Source of the DNA: Isochrysis galbana
Lineage: Eukaryota > Haptophyta > Isochrysidales > Isochrysidaceae
Length of the DNA: 64,000 nt
Assembly (NCBI GenBank): GCA_018136815.1
Contig: CM030942.1
Span: forward strand, 2,927,546 to 2,991,545
Reading direction: 5' to 3'
Part shown: positions 46,278-57,760 of the stretch, in pieces
Position numbering within the stretch: position 1 is the stretch's first letter
Layout of the letters: each line of letters begins with the position of its first letter
Made by a program: the position numbers and the translations under genes
Notes under the pieces: model-generated
Told to the model about the DNA's origin: nothing
Databases searched by the model: none
The model's input: only the letters and a program-made list of their open reading frames with translations

Positions 46278-48681
46278 ATGCCGGGTGGAAAGCATGCCAA
46301 CATGCAGGCGTGGGCGCCCGAGGAGGACCAAGTCATTCTCGACATGGTGCGCCTCCCAGAGAAGAAGCTCCCCCCGCCCCTCACCCTCATCTCTCTGTCT
46401 TGTTCCCCCCCCCCCCCCCCCGAACCCCCCCCCCCCCGCGCGCGCCTCTTCCTTCTCTCCGCCTCCTTCTTTTCCTTCTGCTACCTCTTCTTCTCCACCA
46501 TCTCGCCCACCCACACCCTACTTCACTCAGCTAAGAAGAACTGTTGACCTCCCGGCCCCCTCTAACTGAGCAGGTGCAGCAAGAGGGGCCAAAGTGGTCA
46601 CGCATTGTGCAGCAGCTGCCCGGAAGGACCGTCTCCTCCGTGCGCAACCGATGGTGTGCGCACGCGCGCCGCCCTGCCGCTGTGCGCGTCGAGTGACTAC
46701 CATATATGGATCTCGTCTTTCGCATGCAGCGCCAGCGCCACAATAGCGCATGGGCAGCAGCACACAGGGCTCTGCCAACCCACCCCCTTTCCCGGTCATC
46801 CCTAGGCAACGCATTGAGAAGGGTCGCAAATTGCGGGAGGCCGGCGTCGAATCGAAGAACCGGTGTGTCGCCGTTGTCTCCCAGAAAAGAACCCTCTGGC
46901 GCTCACAATGCTGATCATGCGCTTTGTTGATCCGCAGTGTGCTGCACATCCGGGCGTCATGCGAGGGCTGGATTCTGATCACCAATTCCGTCGACTGCAT
47001 GCGCCTGTGCCCATTTGTCAGCTCACATCAGAGGTTGTCGCCTCCTGGTCTGTAGGTGTCATGCTTGCGGCGAACCCAAACGTGGGCACATCTGCTACCA
47101 GAAGCTGCGCGGCGGTCCGCAGGTGACAAAGCACGCCACAGGGTCGCGGCATTTGCGCCTTGAGGCCTTCCTGATGCGCAGCGATGGTCCAGGCGCGCTC
47201 ATGGATCGGACGTTCCCTCGCATGGAGCTCCGTGACTCTCTCTGTCCACCATGTCCACACGTGCCTCCCTCGCCTCCTGTCCGCCACGCCCAGGTGGATT
47301 TGCGCAACACGATGGGCTCGGCCTCACACATTCGCCGTATGAATCCCGACGCCCTGCGCATTGCGCACCAGCTCGCGCCGCCTTCGGTGGCTTCGCAGCT
47401 TCACTCGCTGCCGTCGTCCCATCCGCTTTCACAAAGGAGCCAGCGCCCTCAGATGCAGCTACAGCAACATACCCACGGTGGTGGAAACCTTTCTCTGAAG
47501 GGAATGCCGCCGCCGCGCCCGCCGCCGCCGCGCCGCACACGCTCTCAGTCGCTAATTGACCTCGCAGCAGCAGCCGGTGTGGGAAGCAACAGTGGGGCCA
47601 ATGGCGGGTACTGTGCGCAAGGCGGTGGTTCTTCTCTGTTCCCGCCTCCGGATAACGCTGGAGCCTACAATCATCAGTTGGGCCTCACGGTGCGATGCCG
47701 GCTGCGATGGATTGGGTTGTGCGTATTGGTTGGTCTGGGAGTGGTGGCGGAGGGCTTCCCGACGGTGCGCGAAAGTCCGCGTTCACGGGCCCCCTCGCAT
47801 CGCACTGGGTTCGCCAAACAATCTTGACATCTGTCAAAGCTCTCCACTCCTTGCCATGTGCGTATGCTTGCCGCCAGGTGGACGTTGCTGCTGCGCAGCC
47901 CTTCCCGCATTTAGAGCGCTCAAATACGAGCTTCTTCAACTCGCTATCGCAAGATGACGTAAGTCTGCCCGCCTACCAAGCCATCCACCAGACTCTTGCC
48001 CTGGGCCTGGTTTGTTGGTGTGGCCTTGACGCGATGTGGCCATGCTGAGTAAGGGACGACCCCGTCCTCGCTGTCGACCACTACCGATCCCATTCACCCT
48101 GCCCGCCGGCTCCCTCATCATAGGCCTTCTCGCCTTTGACACGTGAGTTGTTCGAATCGTGGGCGGAGTCGCCGCGCCAGAATCAACTCCCGCCCAATGT
48201 CGCCGCCCTACTTTCCAATCCGGACGCACCGCCTGCTCTCAAGCAAGCTGCCTCAGGCCAGCGGTCTGGGCCCATCAAGCTGACGCGCGCCGTGTCAGGT
48301 TTCTTCGCCCAGGCGGCAACTGCCGAAAATTCGCCAAACACAAGCCTTGGCGCGGCGGCAAGCCTCCCGACAGGAGGGATGGTGGGGCTGCCGCCCCTCT
48401 CCTCGTTTCCTGGACCAGCTCCTGCCTCTGCTGCTGCTTATGGCAACGGTAACCGCCAGGCTAGCCACCCGGACCCGATGATGAGGTCCCACTCATTGAC
48501 CGCCGCGGATCTCAAGCTCGACATGCTGCCTATGGAAGACGGGGGCTTCTGCGGACTTGCCGGCGCGCCTCACGACTCCTTTAGCACGTCGCCGCGAGGT
48601 GGCAGTGGCGGCCGACCGCAGCTGCAACGCCGCCGCTCTTCGCGCCTCTCCCTCTCCGCCTTTCTAGAAGACATCGACTGA
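46278..48681 (+). CDS. Single-MYB-repeat protein with CxxC-GHxC zinc knuckle
   Basis: Seven exons: 46278-46346, 46574-46653, 46806-46862, 47056-47122, 47294-47689, 47878-47958 and 48124-48681. All junctions are in frame and give 412 residues. The N-terminus assembles one MYB/SANT repeat across the first splices: AWAPEEDQVILDMVQQEGPK, WSRIVQQLPGRTVSSVRNRW. It is followed by QRIEKGRKLREAG and NRCHACGEPKRGHICYQKL, a C-x2-C...H-x2-C cluster that could bind zinc. The remainder is Pro/Ser/Gln-rich, as in transcription factor activation regions, with SRSQSLIDLA-like and RSHSLTAADLKLDML segments that resemble phosphorylation or docking sites. The repeat lacks the second or third MYB unit of the factor at 17238-20039, so the two are not close paralogues. 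A nuclear DNA-binding regulator is the likely role. (GA)n lies about 80 bp upstream of the ATG. Confidence 0.8.
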
Positions 48682-50725
48682 AGGCCATGGCATTGGAGTG
48701 TGCGGCAGGGTTGTTCGCGTCGAATGTGCGGGCAGGGTTGTTCGCGGTACGGGCTGGAAAGGGCATTTAATGACCAGATGGGAAGAGTGGGGTTGGGGGG
48801 TGTCCTGGCGAATACTTGCATAGCAGGCATCGACGTGAGTGCCGGCTCGATGCAACGTTGGCATCCTCGAACAGCAATGTGTGCTCCTCCTTGCAACCTC
48901 TACCTGCTTTCGATAGTCTCGAATGGGCTCTAGACACTACGCATATTTGGCACTCTCCTACGTTATCGTCGGACTTCAAGATAAATACCTTGAGTTCGCT
49001 TTTCGCGATGACGCAGAGCAAGGTTGGCTGTCAGCGTTTGGCGTGACTGACTGTGTGGAAGTCGACCACAGGTGTTATGCTCAAGCGTGCATACACATGT
49101 GGCGCGAGTCGTTTCACACTTGACGACGTATCGGTGTTGTAGATGCAAGGCCGGTTCGTCGGCAAACAAGAAAGCGAGTCGAAGTGCAGTGCGCGTCTTG
49201 TAAGCGCAAGGTTGGTGTACATGATGTTGTTGCGATGGCATTATCTTCATCATATTTCTGTTGCGAGACTGCCTGCGCTATGGACTCGGCGCTTCCGACG
49301 GCATCAAGAATCGATCATTCCCAATGTTGCTACGACTCTTGTTCTTATCGATCTCAACATGGAGAGGGCGCGTTGCGCCGAACCGATGGTATACACTTGT
49401 GTGTGCTCGGCTTTTCTCATTCGCTTTTTGGGGGCGCAATTGGTGCTTGCTTTGCTATAAATGTCGATACTGTGGAGTGCCTTGTTCCTCCGATACTGTC
49501 GAGAACTTGTGGTGGCGCGTGATTAGTTGCTTTCTCTTCCATGTGGCTAAGTTCATCGTACGTCATAGCCTTCACTCGGGATTTTTGGCAAGGATTTCAC
49601 TCGGGGTTCACTCCGCGCGTTTGACGACAAACGTTAAAAGTGAAACGTTGGACGTTGGTGAAACCAGGCTCCAGGATAGCCTTTGTTTGCAACCGCGGCA
49701 TACCCTCTAGGCGCGTAGCAAGAACTCTGGCGGGTTCAGCACTATTGGTAATTTCTCCCTCGCATAGCGATGGCGTTGCGCTTGCGGCCCGCCATTTTGG
49801 GAGCCAAGATAATAATAGTAATAATAAGCAATGAACAATGACCGAGTACGTTAGTGCCGCCACTGCGGCACTATCCATGCACCAACAGCCGCCAAGCCAC
49901 AAACAAACCACGACAAGCATGGTGATGACTGTGACATGGCCGCATTAATCCCAATAACCAATAAAACTAGCGCAATTGACAATTGTGATTGTACCTCGCC
50001 CTTCGCAGGCCCGGCTCCGCATTGCACATTGCAGAAACTCCCCGCACAAGCTCATTGGGTGAAAACTTGCGGATCGAGCATGACGCATGACCACCGGCTC
50101 GATGTGGCCGAAGATATACAAGATACGGAAGGGGACTGATCGGCGGTAGGCGCGGCGGATTAGGAGGGAATCTGCTTCTGCTTGAAATCCCATAATTGAT
50201 AATTGGCAATTATTTGTTATTTGGGGAAACAAAGACCGAAGTGAAGTAAAGCCACGATGAGAGTCCCCCAAATGCCAAATGTCCGAAGAATGTCTAGACA
50301 TTTCCGCCAGGCCCAAGTTTGTTTGTGTACGTTTGTTTACAATTACAAATCACTCCTCGTGGACGTGTACACAGTGAACACCCCTGTTCACAGCCTGATC
50401 GAGAACACTCCGGACTTTCGCACCTGTGATCAAAAGATTTGTAGAGAGGGGCAGAGATAAAATTAGACGCAAGGAGGGGCGGCTGGCGGGGACGGGACAG
50501 TGGGGAGCAGAGAGAAAGAGAGTGGAGAAGAGAGAGAGGGGGGGGAGGAGAGAGTACGTGGAGGGAGCAAAAGAAGAGAGAGAGAAGAGGTGAAGAGAGT
50601 GGGGAGAGAGGAGGGGGGGGAGGTAGAAGAGAGGCAGGGAGGGAGCCGCGGTGAGGAGAGAGAAAGAGGAGGGAGAGAGAAAGAAAGGGGGGGTTGAGAA
50701 AGAGGGGGGGAGGGAGAGAGGGAGG

Positions 50726-50800
<75 letters not shown>

Positions 50801-50898
50801 AGGGAGGGAGGGAGGGAGAGAGGGAGGGAGGGAGGGAGAAGTGGAGGGAGGGAGAGAGGCAGAGAGGCAGAAGGGCAGAGGTTGGATTTCTGGGCCGT
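48682..50898. other. Intergenic region ending in a GA tract
   Basis: About 1.8 kb with ordinary composition and no ORF that looks protein-like in either strand. It is followed by GA-rich DNA (50500-50880) with a (GA)n run of about 32 units at 50731-50794 that leads directly into the galactanase start. Confidence 0.6.
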
Positions 50899-52107
50899 AT
50901 GCACGCTCCCCTCTTCTCCTCCTCGCACCACCACCCATTCTGCACCACGAGCAGCTGGTGTGGGGTCGACTTCTCAGAGCTGGCCACTGAGGACAGCCAC
51001 GGGCTCTCTCCTCCATTCAGAGCCTCGGCCGCCGGACCTACCATCGATGCGCTCGAGCTGCTACGCTCACACGGCGCGTCTGTCTTCCGCATGCGCCTCT
51101 GGTACGACCCGTGCGCCGACCGCCGTTGCGTACCGGCACGATTCGCCTATGCAAACCTCACCAACGTACTGGCGATGGCAAGGCGTGTGAGCCGCGCGAA
51201 TCTCTCGTTTGTGCTCGATTTGCACTACTCCGACTGGTGGGCCGATCCAAGCAACCAGAGGAAGCCGCAGGCATGGAAGAACCTGTCGGCGCATGCGCTG
51301 CGCAGGACCGTTTTTCGGTACACGCGCAGCACAGTCGGCGCCTTCGTCGAGCAAGGCACGCCGCCGCTTGCCGTGCAGGTGGGCAACGAGGTGTCCAACG
51401 GCTTCCTGTGGGAGGAGCCGGGCCAGCCATGCAAACAAGGCGGAAAACTCGGCCTCGACTGCTCGGCCGACATCTTCAACGACTCGACAGCCTTCGACGC
51501 GTTTGGCAAGCTATTTGACGCGGGAGCACGTGGGGTACGCGCAGCTTGCGCCACCTGCCTCATCGCCGTGCACACTGACCTGGGCAACCGGATAGCCGAG
51601 TTGGGCATTGCGCACCTCATCGACTGGCATCTCAATCTCCAGCGCAAGTCATCGGTCGAGTTCGACCTTGTGGGGCTGAGCCTATATGCCAGGTTCCTGT
51701 CTGCCCGTCCCGGCCGCACCGCATCCGTCTTGGAGAATATCCGCCAGCTGGGGCACCTAGCGCGGAAGCTGCCGGGCAAGCGCATCTACCTCGCCGAGAC
51801 AGCGTACCCAGCCGCCGGCGCCGTCAAGCCTTGTGATCGCTTCCCGCCGACGCCACAGGGCCAGTTAGACTACCTGCGTGCCGTGATAGAGGCGCTGGCG
51901 GCGGCGATTCCCGAGGCGCAGCGAGGGGGCGTGCTGTGGTGGGAACGCAATGAGACCGGCATCGAGTCCCTCTTTGACCAAAACTACGTGGCAAGGCCGG
52001 CGCTCTTGTACGGATTCAAGCACGGCCGCAAGTCGAGGTGGGGCACCCGTAGAGCGGCCAGCGAGAGGGGGCGAAAACCGCGCGCACGCGCGGCCGGTGC
52101 CTTATGA
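50899..52107 (+). CDS. GH53 endo-beta-1,4-galactanase (arabinogalactan endohydrolase)
   Basis: One exon, 402 residues. The glycoside hydrolase family 53 (beta/alpha)8 barrel covers about residues 18-375: GVDFSELATED, FRMRLWYDP, FVLDLHYSDWWADPSNQRKP and AWKNL. The acid/base Glu sits in VQVGNEVSNGFLW, and the nucleophile Glu in IYLAETAYPA. Both catalytic residues are present, so the enzyme should hydrolyse beta-1,4-galactan chains of pectin or arabinogalactan (EC 3.2.1.89 class). Length fits the family. The N-terminus (MHAPLFSSSHHHPFCTTSS) is a poor signal peptide, so a secretion signal may lie in an unrecognised upstream exon or the enzyme may be intracellular. The C-terminus is Arg-rich. A (GA)n tract lies about 100 bp upstream. 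Confidence 0.88.
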   Translation: MHAPLFSSSHHHPFCTTSSWCGVDFSELATEDSHGLSPPFRASAAGPTIDALELLRSHGASVFRMRLWYDPCADRRCVPARFAYANLTNVLAMARRVSRANLSFVLDLHYSDWWADPSNQRKPQAWKNLSAHALRRTVFRYTRSTVGAFVEQGTPPLAVQVGNEVSNGFLWEEPGQPCKQGGKLGLDCSADIFNDSTAFDAFGKLFDAGARGVRAACATCLIAVHTDLGNRIAELGIAHLIDWHLNLQRKSSVEFDLVGLSLYARFLSARPGRTASVLENIRQLGHLARKLPGKRIYLAETAYPAAGAVKPCDRFPPTPQGQLDYLRAVIEALAAAIPEAQRGGVLWWERNETGIESLFDQNYVARPALLYGFKHGRKSRWGTRRAASERGRKPRARAAGAL

Positions 52108-53548
52108 CGTGACGACGCCCTAGTGCTGCACCTATGCGCTAGTCGGCAGCACGCCGCAACCCTGATGAAGCGGCGACGGCCGGCCACGCGACATGCAGCG
52201 GCAGAGCGTACCGCTAGCTCTCTGCAGCCGATGATCATGGGATGACCAACTGCTGCAGGAAGCCAACCTTCAAGGCCAAAGTGCAGCACCGCAGTGTACT
52301 TTCTTGATCAAGGACAAGAGGTTGCGGGTACAACAACGCGCACAACTACCACTACATCTCCAAACTGCTTCAACTCGTGTCGCTCTTCTATCCTCCGCTA
52401 CTCCTGATCTTGTTGTGTAAACCATGGACTACTTTATGCATGCGGCTTGTTTTCAGAGCCGTATGCACAACAGTATGAATCCTACCCTTCTTCCACGTGC
52501 GTGCTTCTTCATGTTTGCTAACTTGTCATTATCGCGATGCTATACTTTCCTTTGTTTGCAGCCTACTGCTCCGTTGGACGGAGCATGTTGCGCGGTGTGT
52601 ATTTGTGTGACATATCGTGGCGGCGCAGCATTTCACCCCACACCTATCATTGAGTAAAAATTATGGGACCTCTCATGACTTCAAAATGTTGCACGACGCG
52701 TTCCTCCGCCCAAGGGCAAGGGCGTGAGTCATCATGAACAATGCACCGGGGCCGAGTTGAGGCCGTTTGCCACCTAAAAGGGGCTCTTTGGTGCGCTTCT
52801 AGCCATCAACGCTGGTGCGATGGCGTTACCTTTCGCAGCGCATGTCCACTAGAAGAGAACCGTCGCGCTGAAAAAAAAACATCTGAAGATTCTGGGCTAC
52901 ACACCTACTAGACTAGGGTACTTCCCCATCCCTGTTGCCAAATGAGCCCTCACTCACAAGCCCTCTTCTCGAGCCAACTCCGAGACTGAGGAAGGGCAGC
53001 AACTCTAACTCACAAGCGCTCTACTACTATTGCGGTAAGGGGGCTGTTGATCAAGAAAGTACTTTACTCGTGGTCGCCACGGGAGGGGGGGGAGGGGTGT
53101 TGGTAAGGGGGCTGTGATTCGGCTGCGCAGCGGCGCGCCCACCCGGCGCGCCCGACCCCTAATGGTTTTATTTCAGTTCCAACACCACCTTCAAGATTTT
53201 TTTCAGTTGCCCCACGCGCGCTCGTACGGCCAAATGTTGAATGTTGAATTCTTTCGGAACTTTGAACTCTCCGATTCTAGGGCGGTCAGACAGCGAATTA
53301 TCAACTACTAACATATGTGGGGGAGGGGCTGCATTTTTGACCGTTCTCCGAAGCCCGAAGCCCAGGAAAAAACTCCTGGGGGGCTTACCTGCCTCCACGA
53401 AAGCAATCTTGCGGGCCGAGGAGCAAATGGCGGGTGCTTTACCACGCGAGTTGAAGCCTTGTGGGGGGGGGGGGGGGGAGCGCACGGGCACGAGGCGCCT
53501 CCCCCATGTGATTAAGGTTGCGGACTAATAATCACGCTGCTCGTGAAT

Positions 53549-53680
53549 TTCAGCATGAAATGCACAAATTCAGCATGAAACTCATGGAATTTCAGCATGA
53601 AACTCATGAAATTTCGGCATGAAACGTATAAAATTTCAGCATGAAACTTCGCTGGAATGCATTTCGGCATGAAATTTGGT
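53549..53680 (+). repeat. ATTTCAGCATGAAA tandem array
   Basis: Seven degenerate units of about 17-29 bp, each containing TTC(A/G)GCATGAAA followed by CTCATGGA-like spacer sequence. It is AT-rich against a GC-rich background. Confidence 0.85.
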
Positions 53681-53722
53681 GAAAACCGTGGGGAAATGGC
53701 TAGCACGAGAAGACATTGGTAG

Positions 53723-53820
53723 CTAGGGTATAAGACGGATGCTACAGGTAGCCGAATCGGGCTGAAGGATGGGGTAGGAGGGGCGAGTCGGTTGCCTGTA
53801 CCTCCCGTCTTATGTCCTAG
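53723..53820. mobile_element. Foldback (hairpin) element of about 98 bp
   Basis: CTAGGGTATAAGACGG at the left and CCGTCTTATGTCCTAG at the right form imperfect arms of about 33 bp, extending inward through CTACAGGTAGCCG and CGGTTGCCTGTA. The centre is about 30 bp. This looks like a tiny MITE. No target duplication is evident. Confidence 0.55.
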
Positions 53821-54199
53821 GTGGGTGTTGGGGTGCTGAAGAGTTCATTTGATGCAGTCAGCAGCAAGGCGCCCTTAGTCGACAAAGGCTGTTGGGCTGA
53901 ATGGTCTGTAGTGTTCAGCCAGGCCGCAGTTGTACTAATTACCGCCTCTAGCAGTGACTCTTGGCCTCAGGCCGATCGGGCGTCGGCAGTCTGTCTGCAA
54001 GTGTGGATGCTGATTACCCGGCGTCGAGAGGCTCCTGCGCAGCCAGCATTCTTATCTGCGGCACACGAGTGAATACTATGTGCGTGTCCGCCAGGTTCGG
54101 GGTAGTCCTCCCAGCCCCGGGCGCTAGCCCTTCCCGCCTGCACTTCAACTTGCACCCTTACTTAAGTTGGGATGCGGCATATCGCATGGGGTTGCGTAA

Positions 54200-55619
54200 T
54201 CATTGCCCGTTTGCTTGCACCGATGCCGGCTGAGCCATGTTCTCCTTCTCCTCTGACTCGCCCGTCTCGCTCGTTGGCGCATGCTCATGAGGCTTATTTG
54301 GTGCCTCTCCATCCCGTTTGCTTGGTGGCCGACCCTTGCTGTCGACTGGTTGCTCTGCTGCCTTGTCTTTTGTGGCATCCTCTACATGTCGCTCGTTCCC
54401 ATGCGTGAAGCGGCAGCGTTCACCGTAACGGCATGCGCCGCGGCCGAAATCTCGGCATGGTGGCATGCCCGAGGTCCCATGCGAGGACTTGGGGCCCGGA
54501 CGCTCAGTGACAACCATGGGTGGGGAGCCCTCCTCATCGATGGCCGCCTCACAAAAGCCCCAGATGATAATTGACACACGGCCCATTGCACCCGATTGCT
54601 TCTCCTTTGGGACGGCATTCACGCCGTGCTTCCATCGGATGTTGACATCGCGGCCAAAAGCATACATCGATCCATTAGGCATCGGAAAGTAGGCAGCTGT
54701 CGGATCGGCTCCGTCTGCATGCTCGGCGCGGCGGAATCCAACTTCGCGTTCGTCGCCGAAGGACACGCCTACTGTAATGTTCTGCTGGCGGGCGCGCTGC
54801 TCGTTGAAGGCGGCGGAGTCATGATGGAAAGCTTTCCAATCTTGGGCATCCACGTACCTGGCGCCGATGGGGAATAAGAAGGGCTGAGATCCCGGCGTGT
54901 CTCTGTTGGGTCGTGGGGAGTGTCAGGATTAGAGACGGGCAGGATACGCAACAGGACCGTTGGCTTGGTCCGCGCGGCTGCTTCGGAGCTCACCAGTTGA
55001 AGCGCGTTGAGGCCGACGAGGGGCGTATGTGAAAGTACTCGCAGACATCGCGCACAATCTTGTCAAAGAGCGCACCGCCAGGAGACTTGGTGATCAGGTG
55101 GCAACCTTCATGCCACGAGATCCACTCCGCCTTGGCGTTGGTCTTCTGGATGTCGCGCATGGCATCGACAAGCTCGTGGTACATGCGAAAATCCGACTCG
55201 TCGCAGAAGAAGCCTGGGACAATCCAGATGTCATCGTGTGTCATCTCCTTGGCGAGTCGCGACTTGCGCGGGTCACCCACCCGCACGCGCATGTGAGGCC
55301 TCACAAGCGTGGAGCGCGGGTCGAAGGAGTCAGAGTTGCGTCCATTGGTCGTCTTGGTCTGTCGGACACGCCCACGAGGGTCGTCGTAAGGCCGGTCATC
55401 TGGTATCCTCCTGTGCCCCCCCCCCCCGTCATCGCCTCGCAAGGACACCCCTCGTCGAGCTTGGGCCTCCCTTCTCCCTCCTCGTGAGCGGTCGCGAGAG
55501 CGTTGGTCTGGATCAGTGCGGTCCCGCCGCCGCTCTGCCGCTCTGCGCCGCTCGTCCTCTCGCCGCCGCTCGCGCCTCTCGCCGGCAATCTCGTCGAGCG
55601 AGAGGTCGAGCCGGCTCAT
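54200..55619 (-). CDS. AlkB-like 2-oxoglutarate/Fe(II) dioxygenase with CCCH zinc finger
   Basis: Two exons, 55619-54994 and 54857-54200, are joined through a 136-bp GTGAGC...CAG intron in phase 2, giving 427 residues. Residues 15-55 are an Arg/Glu/Asp/Ser-rich tail like those of RNA-processing proteins. The catalytic domain (about 120-310) has RFNWY|VDAQDWKAFHHD with the Fe-binding H-x-D at 220-222, NITVGVSFGDERE, distal His in RWKHGVN (286) and the 2OG-binding Arg in GRVSIIIWG (302). A C-x7-C-x5-C-x3-H zinc finger (343-361, CRDFGRGACRYGERCRFTH) follows, then an acidic/Lys tail. AlkB enzymes oxidatively demethylate nucleic acids or proteins; a CCCH finger commonly binds RNA. I therefore infer an RNA-directed demethylase; substrate unknown. 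The splice falls inside the active-site segment, which supports the exon model. Confidence 0.88.
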
Positions 55620-56824
55620 CGTGACAAAGACCGCTCCCCCACCCCCTCTCCTCTCTCCTCTCCCTTCCCCGCCCTCCTCCCCCCCCTAGTTTCTCTCCCC
55701 TGCAAATCTCTCCCTCCGATGCGCTCCACACTTCTTCCCTCTCTCTTCCTCTCCCGCTCTCTCCCTCTCCGTCTTCCTCCCCCCTCGTCTCCCCCCTTTC
55801 TTATAGTAATAGTAGTATTTACTCCTCTCCCTCTCTTGAATCGTAGCTTCCCGCTCAAAGAAGGAGTGAGACCGAGCGAGCGAAGGAAGAGAGAGAGTGA
55901 GGGAAAAGAGTTGGTTCGCGCGGGAGAAGAGAGCGCGGGAAGAGAGAAGAGAGCCAGGAGTACATCTCAAAGTTTACTCCTCGTGGTAATTTATTTTGAG
56001 GAATCTTTACCAACTTACTTTACCGCTACTTGCACGGCGCGGGGCAGAGTGCCTATGTTCTTATGTTTACTCACTACGACCCACCCACCCTTACCCATCG
56101 ACAGCTCCACCCTTGGAAACCCACGTGAGAGACCGATCCGCATCGCGACCTACAACATGAACGGCACCAAGGGTAGGGCGGTCAAACACGCCTTTTTTTA
56201 CTTCTAAGGGTGAACATTCACTAAGTCAAGATATTAAGGTTTTATCACGCGATCTTTAGGGTATTCTACTGGAAATGGGTATTGTTGCGGGTGGGGGGGG
56301 GGCGCAGCAAGCCCGTTCCAATTTTAGGTCGCTGGCTCCCCTTCACCGTTCGGACTCAGGCGGCTTGCCTTCATTTGGTCTCCTTTCCCTCGGGGTTTCT
56401 TCTAGGGGTAGGCCAAAATATCCGGATATATCTCCTGGATATTTGGGCAGATTTTTTGGAATTAGATATCTGTGGATATTTCAAGGATATTTGGGTGCGT
56501 CTGGGCCCCTCAACGCAAAAAGAAAACTTGCCGGCGCGTGTGCGCGGGGTGAGAGGGCGACGTGAGGCTGGCGCTACCATGAGTACGAGGTGAGACTAGT
56601 AGATACGTAATAAAATGATTCGTTACCGTAAGAAAAACTTCTATGACATCACGTAGCCACTGTCCATCATGGGAGGTGTGGCGCGGTGCGGCGGTGTGGC
56701 GGTGTGGCTGCATGCCCTTGCCTCCGGCCTCTGCCCGGTCGCGAATGCGCGGCTTACCGCATTCGCACCGCCGTCACTCAGGTCCACGCCGCTCGACTCG
56801 CTCATGTCGCTCCGCGCCACGCAG
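55620..56824. other. CT-rich AlkB upstream region and unresolved sequence
   Basis: Bases 55620-55860 are CT-rich on the plus strand (GA on the AlkB coding strand). A short endonuclease-like peptide is encoded at 56061-56170 (separate entry). GGATAT is repeated several times around 56420-56490. Nothing else is recognisable. Confidence 0.5.
56061..56170 (+). pseudogene. Endonuclease/exonuclease/phosphatase-like N-terminal fragment
   Basis: The frame reads from about MFLCLL into RPIRIATYNMNGTKG. The IRIATYNMNG motif is the first conserved strand of the EEP/APE fold (LINE endonucleases and related phosphatases). The frame stops soon after at 56207. GGGTAGGG after ACCAAG could be a splice donor, so this could instead be a first exon, but no downstream EEP motif was found nearby. 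In this retroelement-rich setting a LINE remnant is the simpler reading. Confidence 0.3.
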
Positions 56825-57179
56825 GAACGCCGACAGAGATGTCGGCGATCAGCCGAGGCGCGCTCTGAGCGACCCTAGCGACTCGGACGAGTCGCGGCGC
56901 GGCGAGACCATCTTGGACGAGGAGGAGCGCGGCAGCGGGACCGTGGTGAACAATGAGATTGAAGAGACGACGGCCGGGCGTGCCTCGACCCCGATTCCAA
57001 CTATCCCATTGAAGGTAGGGTTGCAAGTACTCCACGAGACGTTCGGCAAGGGTGTGATCACTAAGATGGGTGAGGGAAGTCTCCACGGCATGAACGAGGT
57101 GGAGATGGAGTATTTCTCGCGAACCGAGAAGAAGCGCAAACGCACGTGGGTGAACAAGACGAGCGTCGTAGTGTCGTAG
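56825..57179 (+). CDS. Possible exon: acidic linker plus SH3-like C-terminal module
   Basis: Following an acceptor-like CACGCAG, a frame reads NADRDVGDQPRRALSDPSD, then an acidic stretch, then VGLQVLHETFGKGVITKMG, EVEMEYFSRTEKKRKRTW and VNKTSVVVS before a stop at 57179. The H-x2-FG-x-GV-I pattern resembles the small C-terminal beta-barrel found in UvrD/PcrA-type helicases and some chromatin proteins. A splice GTC|GTAGTG to 57264 (VQVDSLEEEEAEE) would extend it. Neither the start nor the rest of the gene could be resolved. Confidence 0.4.
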
Positions 57180-57760
57180 TGCAGGTACGCATCGCCCGGA
57201 TTTGTGCATGTGGGGAGCATGCCTTTCACATTTACTCACTCTCCTCTCCACATGCACCTCAGGTCCAGGTTGACTCGCTCGAGGAGGAGGAGGCAGAGGA
57301 GGTTGATGCTAGCGTCGAGCACAGCGGTCCGTTGCTCGCGGCTCGCGGCCCACGAGCGTGCCCGCCAAATGAAGGTAAAGCCACCCCCCATGGGTGCACG
57401 GTCAGCAGCACCACCCGGCAGCCGCAAGACCCCCGAGCCCTCGCGTGACACCGCACTCGAGCGCTTGAAGAAGCACCCACACGACGAGCAACTGGAGCTC
57501 GCTCGTGGCGGCGGCGGCGGCGGCACCCCTAGTTTCTTCCCCTCCCTGTGGGGACTCTCACCCCAAAGGAGAGGCCCAGGAGCACCACGTACGCGACGAG
57601 AACGGCGTCGCCTTGGCTCGGCATGAGGGCGCGCCCCGAGAGGGCCTCCTTCGACAAGGATTCATTGTGGTGACGTTGGTGAACATCTCGAGGAGACGAG
57701 GAGAAAAAATAAGTGGTTAGAGGTAGCACCCCCCCCTCCACCACCTCATCGTGCTCAACC
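57180..57760. other. Unresolved exon-like stretch
   Basis: CACCTCAG at 57256-57263 is acceptor-like, and 57363-57500 encodes SRKTPEPSRDTALERLKKHP, which looks coding but ends in a Gly run and low-complexity sequence. It may be further exons of the gene at 56825. I cannot build a model. Confidence 0.3.

Larger units (their letters stand above)
52108..54199. other. Intergenic region with tandem and inverted repeats
   Basis: No gene recognised. It contains two GGTAAGGGGGCTGT copies (53033 and 53101), the ATTTCAGCATGAAA array (53549-53680) and a 98-bp foldback (53723-53820). Confidence 0.6.

Noticed and set aside
50899-50955. Signal peptide on the galactanase
   Set aside because: The first residues are His/Ser/Phe-rich without a hydrophobic core or basic start; not convincing.
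53549-53680. CRISPR-like or iteron origin
   Set aside because: Unit spacing is irregular and short, with no associated genes; a simple degenerate tandem repeat explains it.
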